Below, one piece after another: positions 1-7,391 of a stretch of 15,706 nucleotides of DNA. Every line of letters begins with the position of its first letter. Positions within the stretch are counted from its first letter, which is position 1. The translations under genes were made by a program, and so were the position numbers. The notes beneath the pieces are model-generated. The model was given only the letters and a program-made list of their open reading frames with translations. It had not been told where the DNA came from and ran no database searches. Origin of the DNA: JAVBLQ01 sp031553435 (GTDB lineage Bacteria; Bacteroidota; Bacteroidia; Bacteroidales; Azobacteroidaceae); NCBI GenBank assembly GCA_031553435.1, contig JAVBLQ010000088.1:1-15706 (forward strand). Direction: 5' to 3'.

Positions 1-365
1 CGAGGTAAATTTAATGAATAATAATAAGATATACCCATAATTTTCCGGTTAAAATCATAACTCATTGCTCCATTAGCATTGTAGACATATTCGTTCATCC
101 CGGCTGGAGGTTGGGTAGTTGGTTTGATAAAGCCTTTATTGGGATAATAGTCTGAAACTTTTTTCAACTGGTTTCCATTGTATGTTATTGTCAACGAATC
201 TATATACTGTCCTCCTTCCTTGCGTGTGAGTGAAGTAATATTTCCCATCTTGTCATATCCGAAAAATTCATTGAAGAGGTTATTCGTGAAAGTCGAACTG
301 ATCAGCCTGTTGAGGTTATCGTATTTGAATGAATATGCACGTTCATAATAAATGTTATATAACAT
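1..365 (-). pseudogene. RHS/YD-repeat protein fragment, frame-broken and cut by the window edge
   Basis: Reading the minus strand from 365 to 1 gives an open frame with typical RHS/YD features: YSFKYDNLNRLISS near its start, then FFGYDKMGNITSLTR, ITYNGNQLKKVSDYY and NEYVYNANGAMSYD. These are the Y-D-x-x-G/N-R-L and Y-D-x-x-G-N spacing signatures of the family, which makes large secreted or surface proteins, often polymorphic toxins. No signal peptide or N-terminal region precedes it. The frame has a stop (minus-strand TGA at 386-384) and the DNA just upstream codes in another frame for an unrelated protein start, so this is an internal piece rather than a gene beginning. The ATG at 365 is probably accidental. 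The rest lies beyond position 1, so a functional distal part cannot be excluded. RHS identity is sure; the pseudogene call is likely. Confidence 0.75.
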
Positions 366-448
366 ATTTTCTCGACTTTCACATCAGTCTGGAATTGGAA
401 ATGTTCTTCATTGCGAAGATTTGGTTTGTTTACTTTTAAGATTTTCAT
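302..448 (-). pseudogene. Truncated 5' end of a DUF6261-like gene
   Basis: The minus-strand ATG at 448-446 opens a 48-codon frame beginning MKILKVNKPNLRNEEHFQFQ. From memory, a short basic start followed by LRNEEHFQF is the characteristic N-terminus of the Bacteroidetes DUF6261 family, whose members are about 230-260 residues and have no known function. After about residue 26 (TDVKVE) the resemblance stops and the frame runs on to a TGA at 304-302 through bases that, in a different frame, encode the RHS fragment. The gene therefore seems cut off by a rearrangement near 355-372. A possible promoter lies far upstream at 901-908, with the 41-bp repeat array between. The family call rests on one short motif and should be checked by a profile search. 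Confidence 0.55.
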
Positions 449-479
449 AATATTTATGTTTTTTAGTGATTAAATGACC

Positions 480-780
480 TTGCAGAAGTTCTGCAAAGGC
501 AAATTTGCTCAGGCGCAGACTTGCAGAACTTCTGCAAAGGCAAATTTGCTCAGGCGCAGACTTGCAGAACTTCTGCAAAGGCAAATTTGCTCAGGCTCAG
601 ATTTGCAGAACTTCTGCAAAGACAAATTTGTTCAGGCGCAGACTTGCAGAACTTCTGCAAAGACAAATTTGTTCAGGCGCAAACTTGCAGAACTTCTGCA
701 AAGGCAAATTTATGCAGGCGCAGACTTGCAGAACTTCTGCAAAGGCAAATTTACGCAGGCGCAGACTTGCAGAACTTCTG
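480..780. repeat. 41-bp tandem repeat array, 7 full units plus a partial one
   Basis: Units start at 480, 521, 562, 603, 644, 685 and 726, exactly 41 bp apart; a 14-base partial unit starts at 767. Each unit holds a 17-bp dyad TTGCAGAACTTCTGCAA (8-bp arms around one base; centre G in unit 1) and, 3 bp later, a second dyad. The second is GCAAATTTGC in units 1-3 and ACAAATTTGT in units 4-5, so both sides changed together and symmetry was kept; units 6-7 have a weaker version ending ATGC or ACGC. There are no variable spacers. The unit contains no plus-strand stop codon in any frame and 41 is not a multiple of three, so all three plus frames stay open and create false ORFs. Confidence 0.95.
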
Positions 781-900
781 AAACAGCATTTTACAGATAA
801 AAGCAGGATAAAAACCGGAATAAACTTTCAGGAAAATCAAATAAGAAGGAAATTTCTTCATCAGGTTTATGACTATGAGGCTATGTGATGAGACTCGCTA

Positions 901-908
901 CAAAGATA
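901..908 (-). promoter_or_regulatory. Possible minus-strand -7 element upstream of the repeat array
   Basis: The minus strand reads TATCTTTG, a full match to the Bacteroidetes TAnnTTTG element, followed by TAGCGA. A -33 TTTG is not clear; the nearest match is a T-rich stretch around 927-931. Transcripts from here would cross the whole 41-bp array before the DUF6261-like start at 448, giving a leader of roughly 450 nt. Confidence 0.4.
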
Positions 909-978
909 TAACTAATACCTGCTTATAAAACATGTTGTAAAGCATAAAAAATTTCATCCACTCATCAAACTTTAATTG

Positions 979-986
979 TATTTTTG
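979..986 (+). promoter_or_regulatory. Possible -7 element for the GH127 gene
   Basis: TATTTTTG matches TAnnTTTG and lies 61 bp before the ATG at 1048. The -33 box is weak. Just downstream, AGCAGCACAG is repeated directly (1001-1020) within the expected 5' leader. Apart from this and the element at 901-908, the spacer from about 789 to 1047 shows nothing recognisable. Confidence 0.4.
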
Positions 987-1047
987 CGAAAACATAAAAG
1001 AGCAGCACAGAGCAGCACAGTTTATTGTTTAAATAATCATAAAATTT

Positions 1048-3072
1048 ATGAAACACTTTTTTACTTTACTCGCCTTTGTCTTTTTATTTTCGCATGTTGG
1101 ATCCGGTCAGACTTTGGGGTTAACCAATACAACCCAGAGTCCTTATGCGAAAATGCATAATCTGAATATTCAGGATGTTCAATGGACCAATGGTTTTTGG
1201 GCCGAACGTTTTAATGTTTGCAAAGACACTATGCTTTTAAATATGTGGCGTATTTTCGATGATCCCGGATTAAGCCACGCTTACTGCAATTTTGAAATTG
1301 CCGCCGGATGCAAACACGGAGATCACAAAGATCCTCCATTTTTCGACGGGGATATGTATAAATGGTTGGAAGCTGCCGCCGCCGTTTACGCCATTACCAA
1401 AAATCCTGAACTGGACAAGCTGATGGATAAGTTTATCGAAACTGTTCGTTTGGCTCAACGCCAGGATGGATATATCCACACAGCAACCATTATCGCCGAT
1501 AAAAATAATCCGGGAGCAAAAAAAGGTTTCGAAGAACGCTTGCATTTCGAAACTTACAATATGGGCCACCTGATGACCGCTGCCTGTGTTCATTATCGAG
1601 CCACCGGAAAGAGAAACTTATTGGATATAGGAATCAAAACTACGGATTTCCTGTATAATTTCTATAAAACAGCTACTAACGAATTAGCCAGAAGCGCAAT
1701 CTGCCCTTCTCACTATATGGGAGTTGTCGAAATGTACAGAACAACTAAAGATCCCAAATATCTTGAACTGGCCAAAAGTTTGATCGATATTCGTGGAATG
1801 GTTCAAAACGGCACAGATGATAATCAGGACAGAGTCCCTTTCCGTCAACAAAAAACAGCGATGGGGCATGCCGTTCGTGCCAATTACCTCTATGCCGGAG
1901 TAGCCGATGTCTATATGGAAACCGGAGACAAATCCCTGCTTGATTGCCTGAATCCTATCTGGGAAGATGTAACCAACCGCAGAATGTATATCACCGGAGG
2001 TTGCGGCGCATTATATGACGGGACTTCCCCCGATGGCACTTATTACACTCCCGATAGCATCCAGAAAGTGCATCAATCTTACGGAAGAGCTTATCAATTA
2101 CCGCAGGAAACCGCTCACAATGAAACCTGTGCCAATATTGGGAACATGTTGTGGAATTTTCGCATGTTTCAACTTTCCGCAGATCCCAAATACGTGGATA
2201 TTATGGAATTGACTCTGTACAATAGTATTCTGTCCGGTATCAGTCTGAATGGAAAAGAATTTCTCTACACCAATCCGCTCAGCCAGACAAAAACATTTCC
2301 TTATACCTTGCGCTGGGGCGATTACAGACAGTCATACATCACCTGTTTCTGTTGTCCGCCCAATGTTGTAAGAACAGTGGCCGAAACAAACTCTTACGCT
2401 TATACATTGTCGGATAAAGGTTTATATTGCAACTTATACGGAAGCAACAACTTGAATACAAAGCTGCGAGACGGAAGCATCCTGAAATTAAACCAGCAGA
2501 CTGATTATCCCTGGGATGGCAATATAAAGATAAACATTGAAAATGCTCCGAAAAAAGAGTTCTCTATCTTTATGAGAATTCCGGGATGGGCTAAGAATGC
2601 AAGTATCAAAATCAACGGAGAGAAAGAAAATACAAATGCAACAGTAGAAAGTTATGTTGAAATCAAAAGAGTTTGGAAAAAAGGAGATGTAATCGAGCTC
2701 GATCTGACGATGCAAGCCCGTTTAATGGAATCTAATCCGTTGGTAGAAGAATCCCGCAATCAGGTTGCTGTAATGTATGGTCCAATGGTGTATTGTATGG
2801 AAAGCATGGATCTTCCTTCAGGGGTTTCTATTTTCGATATTATCATTCCTTCAAATATAAAGTTAGACAAGAAAACAATCACCATCGAAGGAAATAAGAT
2901 ATTGATGCTGGAAGGAATGGCAAAATATACGCAACCGGGAAAATCAACCGGTAAACTTTATAAGGAAGTAAATGCTTCTTCTAAAGATATTAAAATATCA
3001 TTGATTCCATATTATGCGTGGGGTAACAGAGGACATTATGATATGTCGGTCTGGTTGCCGGTTAGTAAGTGA
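1048..3072 (+). CDS. Secreted GH127-family (DUF1680) glycoside hydrolase, probable beta-L-arabinofuranosidase
   Basis: The 674-residue protein begins with a hydrophobic signal peptide (about residues 1-21, MKHFFTLLAFVFLF then SGQT), so it is exported to the periplasm or outer surface. The body is the alpha/alpha-barrel of the DUF1680/GH127 family followed by beta-sandwich regions. Zinc/catalytic motifs are visible: ETCANIG with E359 and C361, and CFCCPPNVVR with C435 and C436. By analogy with HypBA1 of Bifidobacterium, where Glu338, Cys340, Cys417 and Cys418 bind zinc and Cys417 is the nucleophile, C435 would be the nucleophile. GH127 enzymes release beta-L-arabinofuranose from plant glycans; exact substrate cannot be read here. 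No SusC/SusD or other glycanase genes are in view, so it is not in a visible polysaccharide utilisation locus. It ends 7 bp from the convergent M23 gene. Family certain, substrate inferred. Confidence 0.92.
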   Translation: MKHFFTLLAFVFLFSHVGSGQTLGLTNTTQSPYAKMHNLNIQDVQWTNGFWAERFNVCKDTMLLNMWRIFDDPGLSHAYCNFEIAAGCKHGDHKDPPFFDGDMYKWLEAAAAVYAITKNPELDKLMDKFIETVRLAQRQDGYIHTATIIADKNNPGAKKGFEERLHFETYNMGHLMTAACVHYRATGKRNLLDIGIKTTDFLYNFYKTATNELARSAICPSHYMGVVEMYRTTKDPKYLELAKSLIDIRGMVQNGTDDNQDRVPFRQQKTAMGHAVRANYLYAGVADVYMETGDKSLLDCLNPIWEDVTNRRMYITGGCGALYDGTSPDGTYYTPDSIQKVHQSYGRAYQLPQETAHNETCANIGNMLWNFRMFQLSADPKYVDIMELTLYNSILSGISLNGKEFLYTNPLSQTKTFPYTLRWGDYRQSYITCFCCPPNVVRTVAETNSYAYTLSDKGLYCNLYGSNNLNTKLRDGSILKLNQQTDYPWDGNIKINIENAPKKEFSIFMRIPGWAKNASIKINGEKENTNATVESYVEIKRVWKKGDVIELDLTMQARLMESNPLVEESRNQVAVMYGPMVYCMESMDLPSGVSIFDIIIPSNIKLDKKTITIEGNKILMLEGMAKYTQPGKSTGKLYKEVNASSKDIKISLIPYYAWGNRGHYDMSVWLPVSK

Positions 3073-3079
3073 GAAGTTT

Positions 3080-4357
3080 TTATTCTTCGTCGGTTCCCAG
3101 TTTAAGAAGCCTCATATAAGCATCCACTTTTGAAAGGTAAATGTCTTTATCTGCGGAATCGATGGAATTCTGAGAAGTAGCACGAATTTTAAGCGGATCA
3201 ATAGGCTCTCCTTTTTCCCAGACACGGAAATCCAGATGAGATCCGGTAGAAAGTCCGGTAGTTCCTACATATCCTATAATTTGACCTTGTTTTACAGATT
3301 TTCCTTCAGCTATGCCTTCACCAAATTTTGACAGGTGAAGGTAAGCTGAGGTATATGTATCATTGTGCTTGATTTTCACCATATTTCCGCAGCCTTTGCC
3401 ATAAGACCTGCTGATGACAGTTCCTCCACTGATAGCAACAACCGGGGTTCCGGCCGGAGCCACATAATCTATTCCTGTATGAGGCCGTACGGTATGCAAA
3501 ATAGGATGCATCCTTGCATAAGAGAATCTCGAAGAGATACGGGAAAATTTCAAAGGCGCTTTTAAGAATGATGATTGCAGACTATTCCCTTTTTCATCCC
3601 AATAATTTCCGATGCTGTCGGGAGCAAAGTAAAAAGCGTAATAATTATTTTTATCATGACAAAACTCGGCTGCATATATTTTGCCGACACCAATCGAAAC
3701 CGTATCATGGATGCAGATTTCGTCATAAAGGACTGAAAATCGATCTCCTTTTTTCAATTTGAAAAAGTTGATTGTCCATGCATAAACTTCCGACAATTCC
3801 AGAGCCAGCATCGGATTGATATTGGCTTCGACAGTAGCATCCCAAAGTGATGAATTGATTGTTGCATCACCTCTCCTCAACCGGTGTTTTACATTCCGGC
3901 CTCCCTGTACAACGCGAAAAGGTCCGTCAAAGCAAAACACCGTATATTTTAATACAGATTCTTCGTAAACCAAATAACACAATTTGCGGATGCTGTCATT
4001 CGAAAAGAAAGCTTTGTAATGATTGCCGGCTTTGATGGTACGGGCATCAAACACCTCTTTGTCCAACATGTTTACGGCAACAATATCTTTTCCAGTTGCT
4101 CCCAGTTCCATCAAAATATGAATCAACGACTCATTTTTTTGTATCGTATATCCTTCTATTTCGAAAGAATCGATAGGAATTCCATATTCATATTTGACTT
4201 TGGAAACAACAACAGATGTTTCTGCTGCTTTTTCCTCCTGAATCTTTTCTTCAAGAGGAATGGGAGCCGCCGGTTCATCATAAAACAAGAAATATACTTC
4301 AACTATGATAATGATGGCAGCTGCTACAAGGAAAAAGAGTTGATGCTTGAGTTTCAT
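3080..4357 (-). CDS. Membrane-anchored M23 (LytM-type) metallopeptidase, probable cell-wall endopeptidase
   Basis: The 425-residue protein has one N-terminal membrane helix (about 6-25), an acidic linker, then a LysM/OapA-like segment at about 60-115 (EGYTIQKNESLIHILMELG). A middle domain resembles that of Csd3/MepM-type peptidases, and the M23 domain covers about 275-392. Metal-site residues visible are H293 and D297 in RPHTGIDY, H341 in YLHLS, and H374 in SHLDFRVW. The usual last motif is HxH; here it is HLD, with D376 where the third zinc ligand His is expected. Such enzymes cut peptide cross-links in peptidoglycan from the periplasmic side. The start lies 22 bp after the tryptophanase stop, so read-through transcription from tnaA is likely. 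Family sure; activity less certain because of D376. Confidence 0.9.
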   Translation of the reverse strand: MKLKHQLFFLVAAAIIIIVEVYFLFYDEPAAPIPLEEKIQEEKAAETSVVVSKVKYEYGIPIDSFEIEGYTIQKNESLIHILMELGATGKDIVAVNMLDKEVFDARTIKAGNHYKAFFSNDSIRKLCYLVYEESVLKYTVFCFDGPFRVVQGGRNVKHRLRRGDATINSSLWDATVEANINPMLALELSEVYAWTINFFKLKKGDRFSVLYDEICIHDTVSIGVGKIYAAEFCHDKNNYYAFYFAPDSIGNYWDEKGNSLQSSFLKAPLKFSRISSRFSYARMHPILHTVRPHTGIDYVAPAGTPVVAISGGTVISRSYGKGCGNMVKIKHNDTYTSAYLHLSKFGEGIAEGKSVKQGQIIGYVGTTGLSTGSHLDFRVWEKGEPIDPLKIRATSQNSIDSADKDIYLSKVDAYMRLLKLGTDEE

Positions 4358-4379
4358 AACGCAAAAATAGAGAAAATTT

Positions 4380-5750
4380 TTATTTCTCCAATTCCACCGT
4401 AAAATGTCTCATGATAGGAGCTTCTTTTACTATTTTAAAACCTTGGGTAATAGATTCTCTTCTGTCATAAACATTTTTCAATGCGGCGGCAATAACATCT
4501 ATATGATTATTTGTATATGTCCTGCGGGGAATAGCCAATCTCAACAATTCCAATTCAGGATAACGGTTTTCACGAGTCACAGGATCTCTATCGGCCAGAA
4601 TTGCTCCGATTTCCACCCCTCTGATTCCGGCCTCCAGATACAATTCCACTCCCAATGTCTGAGCCTGAAATTCTTCTTTAGGTACATGAGTCAGGATTTT
4701 TTTCGCATCTGCGAAAATGGCATGACCTCCGGCGGGACGTTGATAGGGGATACCATATTCATCCAGTTTCTTCCCTAAATATTCTACCTGTTTGATCCGG
4801 GTTTCCAGATAATCGAACTCGGTACCTTCATCCAGTCCCTGGGCCAAAGCATTCATATCACGGCCGCTCATCCCACCATAAGTTATAAAACCTTCGTACA
4901 TAATATTGAAAGTAGAAGACTGATCGTACCAGTCTTTTCTCCGGGTAGCGATAAAACCACCCATATTCACGATCGCATCTTTTTTACTACTCATGGTCAT
5001 GGCATCGGCATATGAATACATTTCCAATACAATTTCTTTGATGGATTTGTTTTCATAACCTTTTTCGCGGACTTTGATGAAATAAGCATTTTCTGCAAAG
5101 CGTGCCGAATCGAAAATCACAGGTTTGTTGTACTTATCTGCTATTTTTCTGACTTCTTTGATACAAGCCATAGAAACTGGTTGTCCTCCGGCTGTATTAT
5201 TCGTAACTGTTATTAAAACGAAGGGGATACGTTCATGGTGTTCGGCCAAAGCATTTTCCAACTTCAAAGGACACATATTGCCTTTGAAAGGAATTTCCAG
5301 TTGAGTATCTTTGGCTTCTTCGATGGTACAATCCAAAGCGATGGCTTTGCGATATTCTATATGTCCTTTGGTAGTATCGAAGTGAGAGTTTCCGGGAATA
5401 ACATCTCCTTGTTTGATCAAAACGGAAAACAGTACGTTTTCTGCGGCGCGGCCTTGATGTGTAGGCAGGAAGTAATCAAATCCAAGTATATTCTTGATGG
5501 CATCTTTCATTTTATAATAAGAAGAAGAGCCTGCATAGCTTTCATCGCCCAACATCATTTCCGACCATTGGCGATCACTCATCGCGCCGGTTCCCGAATC
5601 GGTTAAAAGATCGATAAATACCTGGTCTGATTTGAGGTTGAACAAATTATATCTGGCTTCTTTGATCCATTGTTCACGTTCCTGACGGGTACTGCGACGA
5701 ATCGGTTCCACCATCTTTATTTTGTATGATTCTGCGAAAGGGAGGTTCAT
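4380..5750 (-). CDS. tnaA: Tryptophanase (L-tryptophan indole-lyase)
   Basis: This 456-residue PLP enzyme splits L-tryptophan into indole, pyruvate and ammonia in the cytoplasm. It has the family hallmarks: IDLLTDSGTGAMS (46-58), PTHQGRAAEN (96-105), NNTAGGQPVS (184-193), FDSARFAENAYFIK (213-226) and MSSKKD with the PLP lysine at K257. The choice between tryptophanase and tyrosine phenol-lyase rests on GIRGVEIG (375-382): tyrosine phenol-lyase has Arg381 (ERG) for the phenol ring, while this protein has Ile381 (EIG) as in E. coli TnaA. Length and sequence match tryptophanases of gut Bacteroidales. No tryptophan permease (tnaB) is adjacent and I see no TnaC-like leader peptide in the 159-bp upstream spacer. 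It lies 22 bp before the M23 gene on the same strand. Confidence 0.96.
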   Translation of the reverse strand: MNLPFAESYKIKMVEPIRRSTRQEREQWIKEARYNLFNLKSDQVFIDLLTDSGTGAMSDRQWSEMMLGDESYAGSSSYYKMKDAIKNILGFDYFLPTHQGRAAENVLFSVLIKQGDVIPGNSHFDTTKGHIEYRKAIALDCTIEEAKDTQLEIPFKGNMCPLKLENALAEHHERIPFVLITVTNNTAGGQPVSMACIKEVRKIADKYNKPVIFDSARFAENAYFIKVREKGYENKSIKEIVLEMYSYADAMTMSSKKDAIVNMGGFIATRRKDWYDQSSTFNIMYEGFITYGGMSGRDMNALAQGLDEGTEFDYLETRIKQVEYLGKKLDEYGIPYQRPAGGHAIFADAKKILTHVPKEEFQAQTLGVELYLEAGIRGVEIGAILADRDPVTRENRYPELELLRLAIPRRTYTNNHIDVIAAALKNVYDRRESITQGFKIVKEAPIMRHFTVELEK

Positions 5751-5909
5751 AATAATTACGAATTAAAAATTAGGAATTAAGAATTAAGAATAGTGGATAA
5801 TGAATGGTGAGTAGAATGAGTTGCTTTTTCACCATTCACAAAAAGAACCTATCCCTTTCTTTAATATTGAGGAAAATATTGTAGTATATCACACAATTAA
5901 AAATCATTT
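5751..5909. repeat. tnaA-pepD spacer with heptamer-repeat tracts at both ends
   Basis: From 5760 the plus strand reads as imperfect heptamers: GAATTAA, AAATTAG, GAATTAA, GAATTAA, GAATAGT, GGATAAT, GAATGGT. A 10-bp inverted repeat follows (TGAATGGTGA at 5801-5810, TCACCATTCA at 5829-5838). At the other end, ATTTTCA occurs twice (5906-5912, 5913-5919), reaching into the 3' end of pepD. I found no convincing TAnnTTTG promoter for tnaA on the minus strand here. Confidence 0.75.
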
Positions 5910-7361
5910 TCAATTTTCAATTATCGCAGTCAAATAGTGCCAGAATTTCTCCACACTTTTAATCTCTACTTTTTCGTCAGGAGAATGCGGATGTTTGATG
6001 GTTGGCCCGAATGAAACGATATCCAAGTCAGGAATGCTCGATAAGATGATTCCACATTCCAGTCCGGCATGCATTACCTTAACAGCAGGAAGTTCATTAT
6101 ATTTTTGCTGATAGACATCTGTCATTACTTTCAGAATCGGAGAATTGATATTGGGATCCCAACCCGGATAAGCGCCTCCGATTTCAACTTTGGCTCCGGC
6201 CAATGAAAAAATGCTTTCCAAACTGGAACAAATAGCTTCTTTCTTGCTTTCCGAAGAACTCCTTGTCAAAATCTTAATATCGATCCTTTCCTGGGAAGAT
6301 TTTACAATAGCCAGATTAGAAGAGGTTTCCACCGTATCCGGAAAATCAGTTAACATGCCGATTGCTCCATTCTGACAACCTTCGATGGCGTTGATCAGAT
6401 CATCCTGAATTTCTTCAGGAATCAATGTGCCCGGTAAATCTACCTGTTCGGCTTCAAAAATAATCTGATTTTCAACTCCGGCATATTCTTCATTAAAAAG
6501 ATCTCTGTAGTCGGAAATGATTTCCCAGAATGCACTGCAATCATCTCCCGGAATGGTGATCACAGCAAATGCTTCGCGGGGAATTGCATTTCGAAGAGAT
6601 CCTCCGTCAATGGATGCAAGACGGGCGCCAAAATTGCGAACCGCATCTTTCAAGAATCTGAACATCAATTTATTGGCATTGGCTCTTCCCAAATGAATAT
6701 CTACGCCGCTGTGTCCTCCCTTCAATCCGGTCAGACTTATTTTGATGGCGATATCTCCTTCCGGCACCTCATTATCTTCTTTGTATTGAAATGAAACATT
6801 CACATCGGCTCCTCCGGCACAACCCACAAAAAGTTCTCTGTCTTGTTCCGAGTCCAGATTGAGCATTGTTTTTCCCTGCAAAAATCCGGATTTGATGCCA
6901 AAAGCGCCATCCATTCCGGTTTCTTCATCTACAGTAAATAAGCCTTCGATGTTTCCGTGTTTCAGATTATTGTCGGCCAAGATAGCCATGATGGCGGCTA
7001 CTCCGATACCGTTGTCCGCGCCTAATGTTGTTCCTTTGGCTCTGACCCATCCATTGTCAATAAATGCATCGACCGGATCTTTGGAGAAATCGAAATTCGA
7101 GTCCGTATTTTTTTGAGGAACCATATCCAGATGAGATTGAAGAATGATTGGTTTCAATTGCTCACAACCTTTGCTTGCCGGCTTGCGGATCAATACGTTT
7201 CCTACTTCATCCCTGAGCGTTTCAAGTCCCAGTTTTTTTCCAAAACCCTCGATATATTTTGTAATTTCCGACATTTGTCCTGATGGACGTGGAATTTGAG
7301 TCAACTCATAAAAATAGCTCCAAACATTGGCTGGAGTCAAGTTCTTAATTTCTGTAGCCAT
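5910..7361 (-). CDS. pepD: Aminoacyl-histidine dipeptidase / Xaa-His dipeptidase, M20 family
   Basis: The 483-residue cytosolic metallopeptidase of the M20C group hydrolyses dipeptides such as carnosine and other Xaa-His substrates. The metal-site pattern is complete: QSHLDMVPQ with H77 and D79, GTTLGADNGIG with bridging D116, TVDEETGMDG with catalytic E146 and ligand E147, LNLDSE with D170, and GPTIKHPHSPDE near the C-terminus with H459 the likely last ligand. A lid/dimerisation domain occupies roughly 190-390 (KGGHSGVDIH at 214-223). The start MATEIKNLTP fits the family. The gene begins 30 bp after the stop of the flippase-like gene on the same strand, so the two probably share a transcript. 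The final residues (AIIEN) and the stop codon lie inside an ATTTTCA heptamer tract, suggesting the original C-terminus was replaced. Confidence 0.95.
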   Translation of the reverse strand: MATEIKNLTPANVWSYFYELTQIPRPSGQMSEITKYIEGFGKKLGLETLRDEVGNVLIRKPASKGCEQLKPIILQSHLDMVPQKNTDSNFDFSKDPVDAFIDNGWVRAKGTTLGADNGIGVAAIMAILADNNLKHGNIEGLFTVDEETGMDGAFGIKSGFLQGKTMLNLDSEQDRELFVGCAGGADVNVSFQYKEDNEVPEGDIAIKISLTGLKGGHSGVDIHLGRANANKLMFRFLKDAVRNFGARLASIDGGSLRNAIPREAFAVITIPGDDCSAFWEIISDYRDLFNEEYAGVENQIIFEAEQVDLPGTLIPEEIQDDLINAIEGCQNGAIGMLTDFPDTVETSSNLAIVKSSQERIDIKILTRSSSESKKEAICSSLESIFSLAGAKVEIGGAYPGWDPNINSPILKVMTDVYQQKYNELPAVKVMHAGLECGIILSSIPDLDIVSFGPTIKHPHSPDEKVEIKSVEKFWHYLTAIIEN

Positions 7362-7391
7362 AAAAAAACGGGTTATATTGTTTCACTCATA

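Noticed and set aside
480..780. CRISPR array
   Set aside because: Units are contiguous without variable spacers, and no cas genes are in view.
474..888. Three overlapping plus-strand ORFs of 86-127 codons over the tandem array
   Set aside because: They are the same stop-free 41-bp repeat read in three frames; 41 is not a multiple of three, so no frame is favoured, and the peptides resemble nothing known.
4019..4778. Two plus-strand ORFs of 124-127 codons opposite the M23 and tnaA genes
   Set aside because: They are antisense shadows of well-supported genes, with no family resemblance.
4380..5750. Tyrosine phenol-lyase instead of tryptophanase
   Set aside because: The phenol-binding Arg381 is Ile in this protein (GVEIG), as in tryptophanases.
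5751..5909. TnaC-like leader peptide or riboswitch controlling tnaA
   Set aside because: No short Trp-containing ORF or recognisable aptamer was found; the spacer is mostly repeats.
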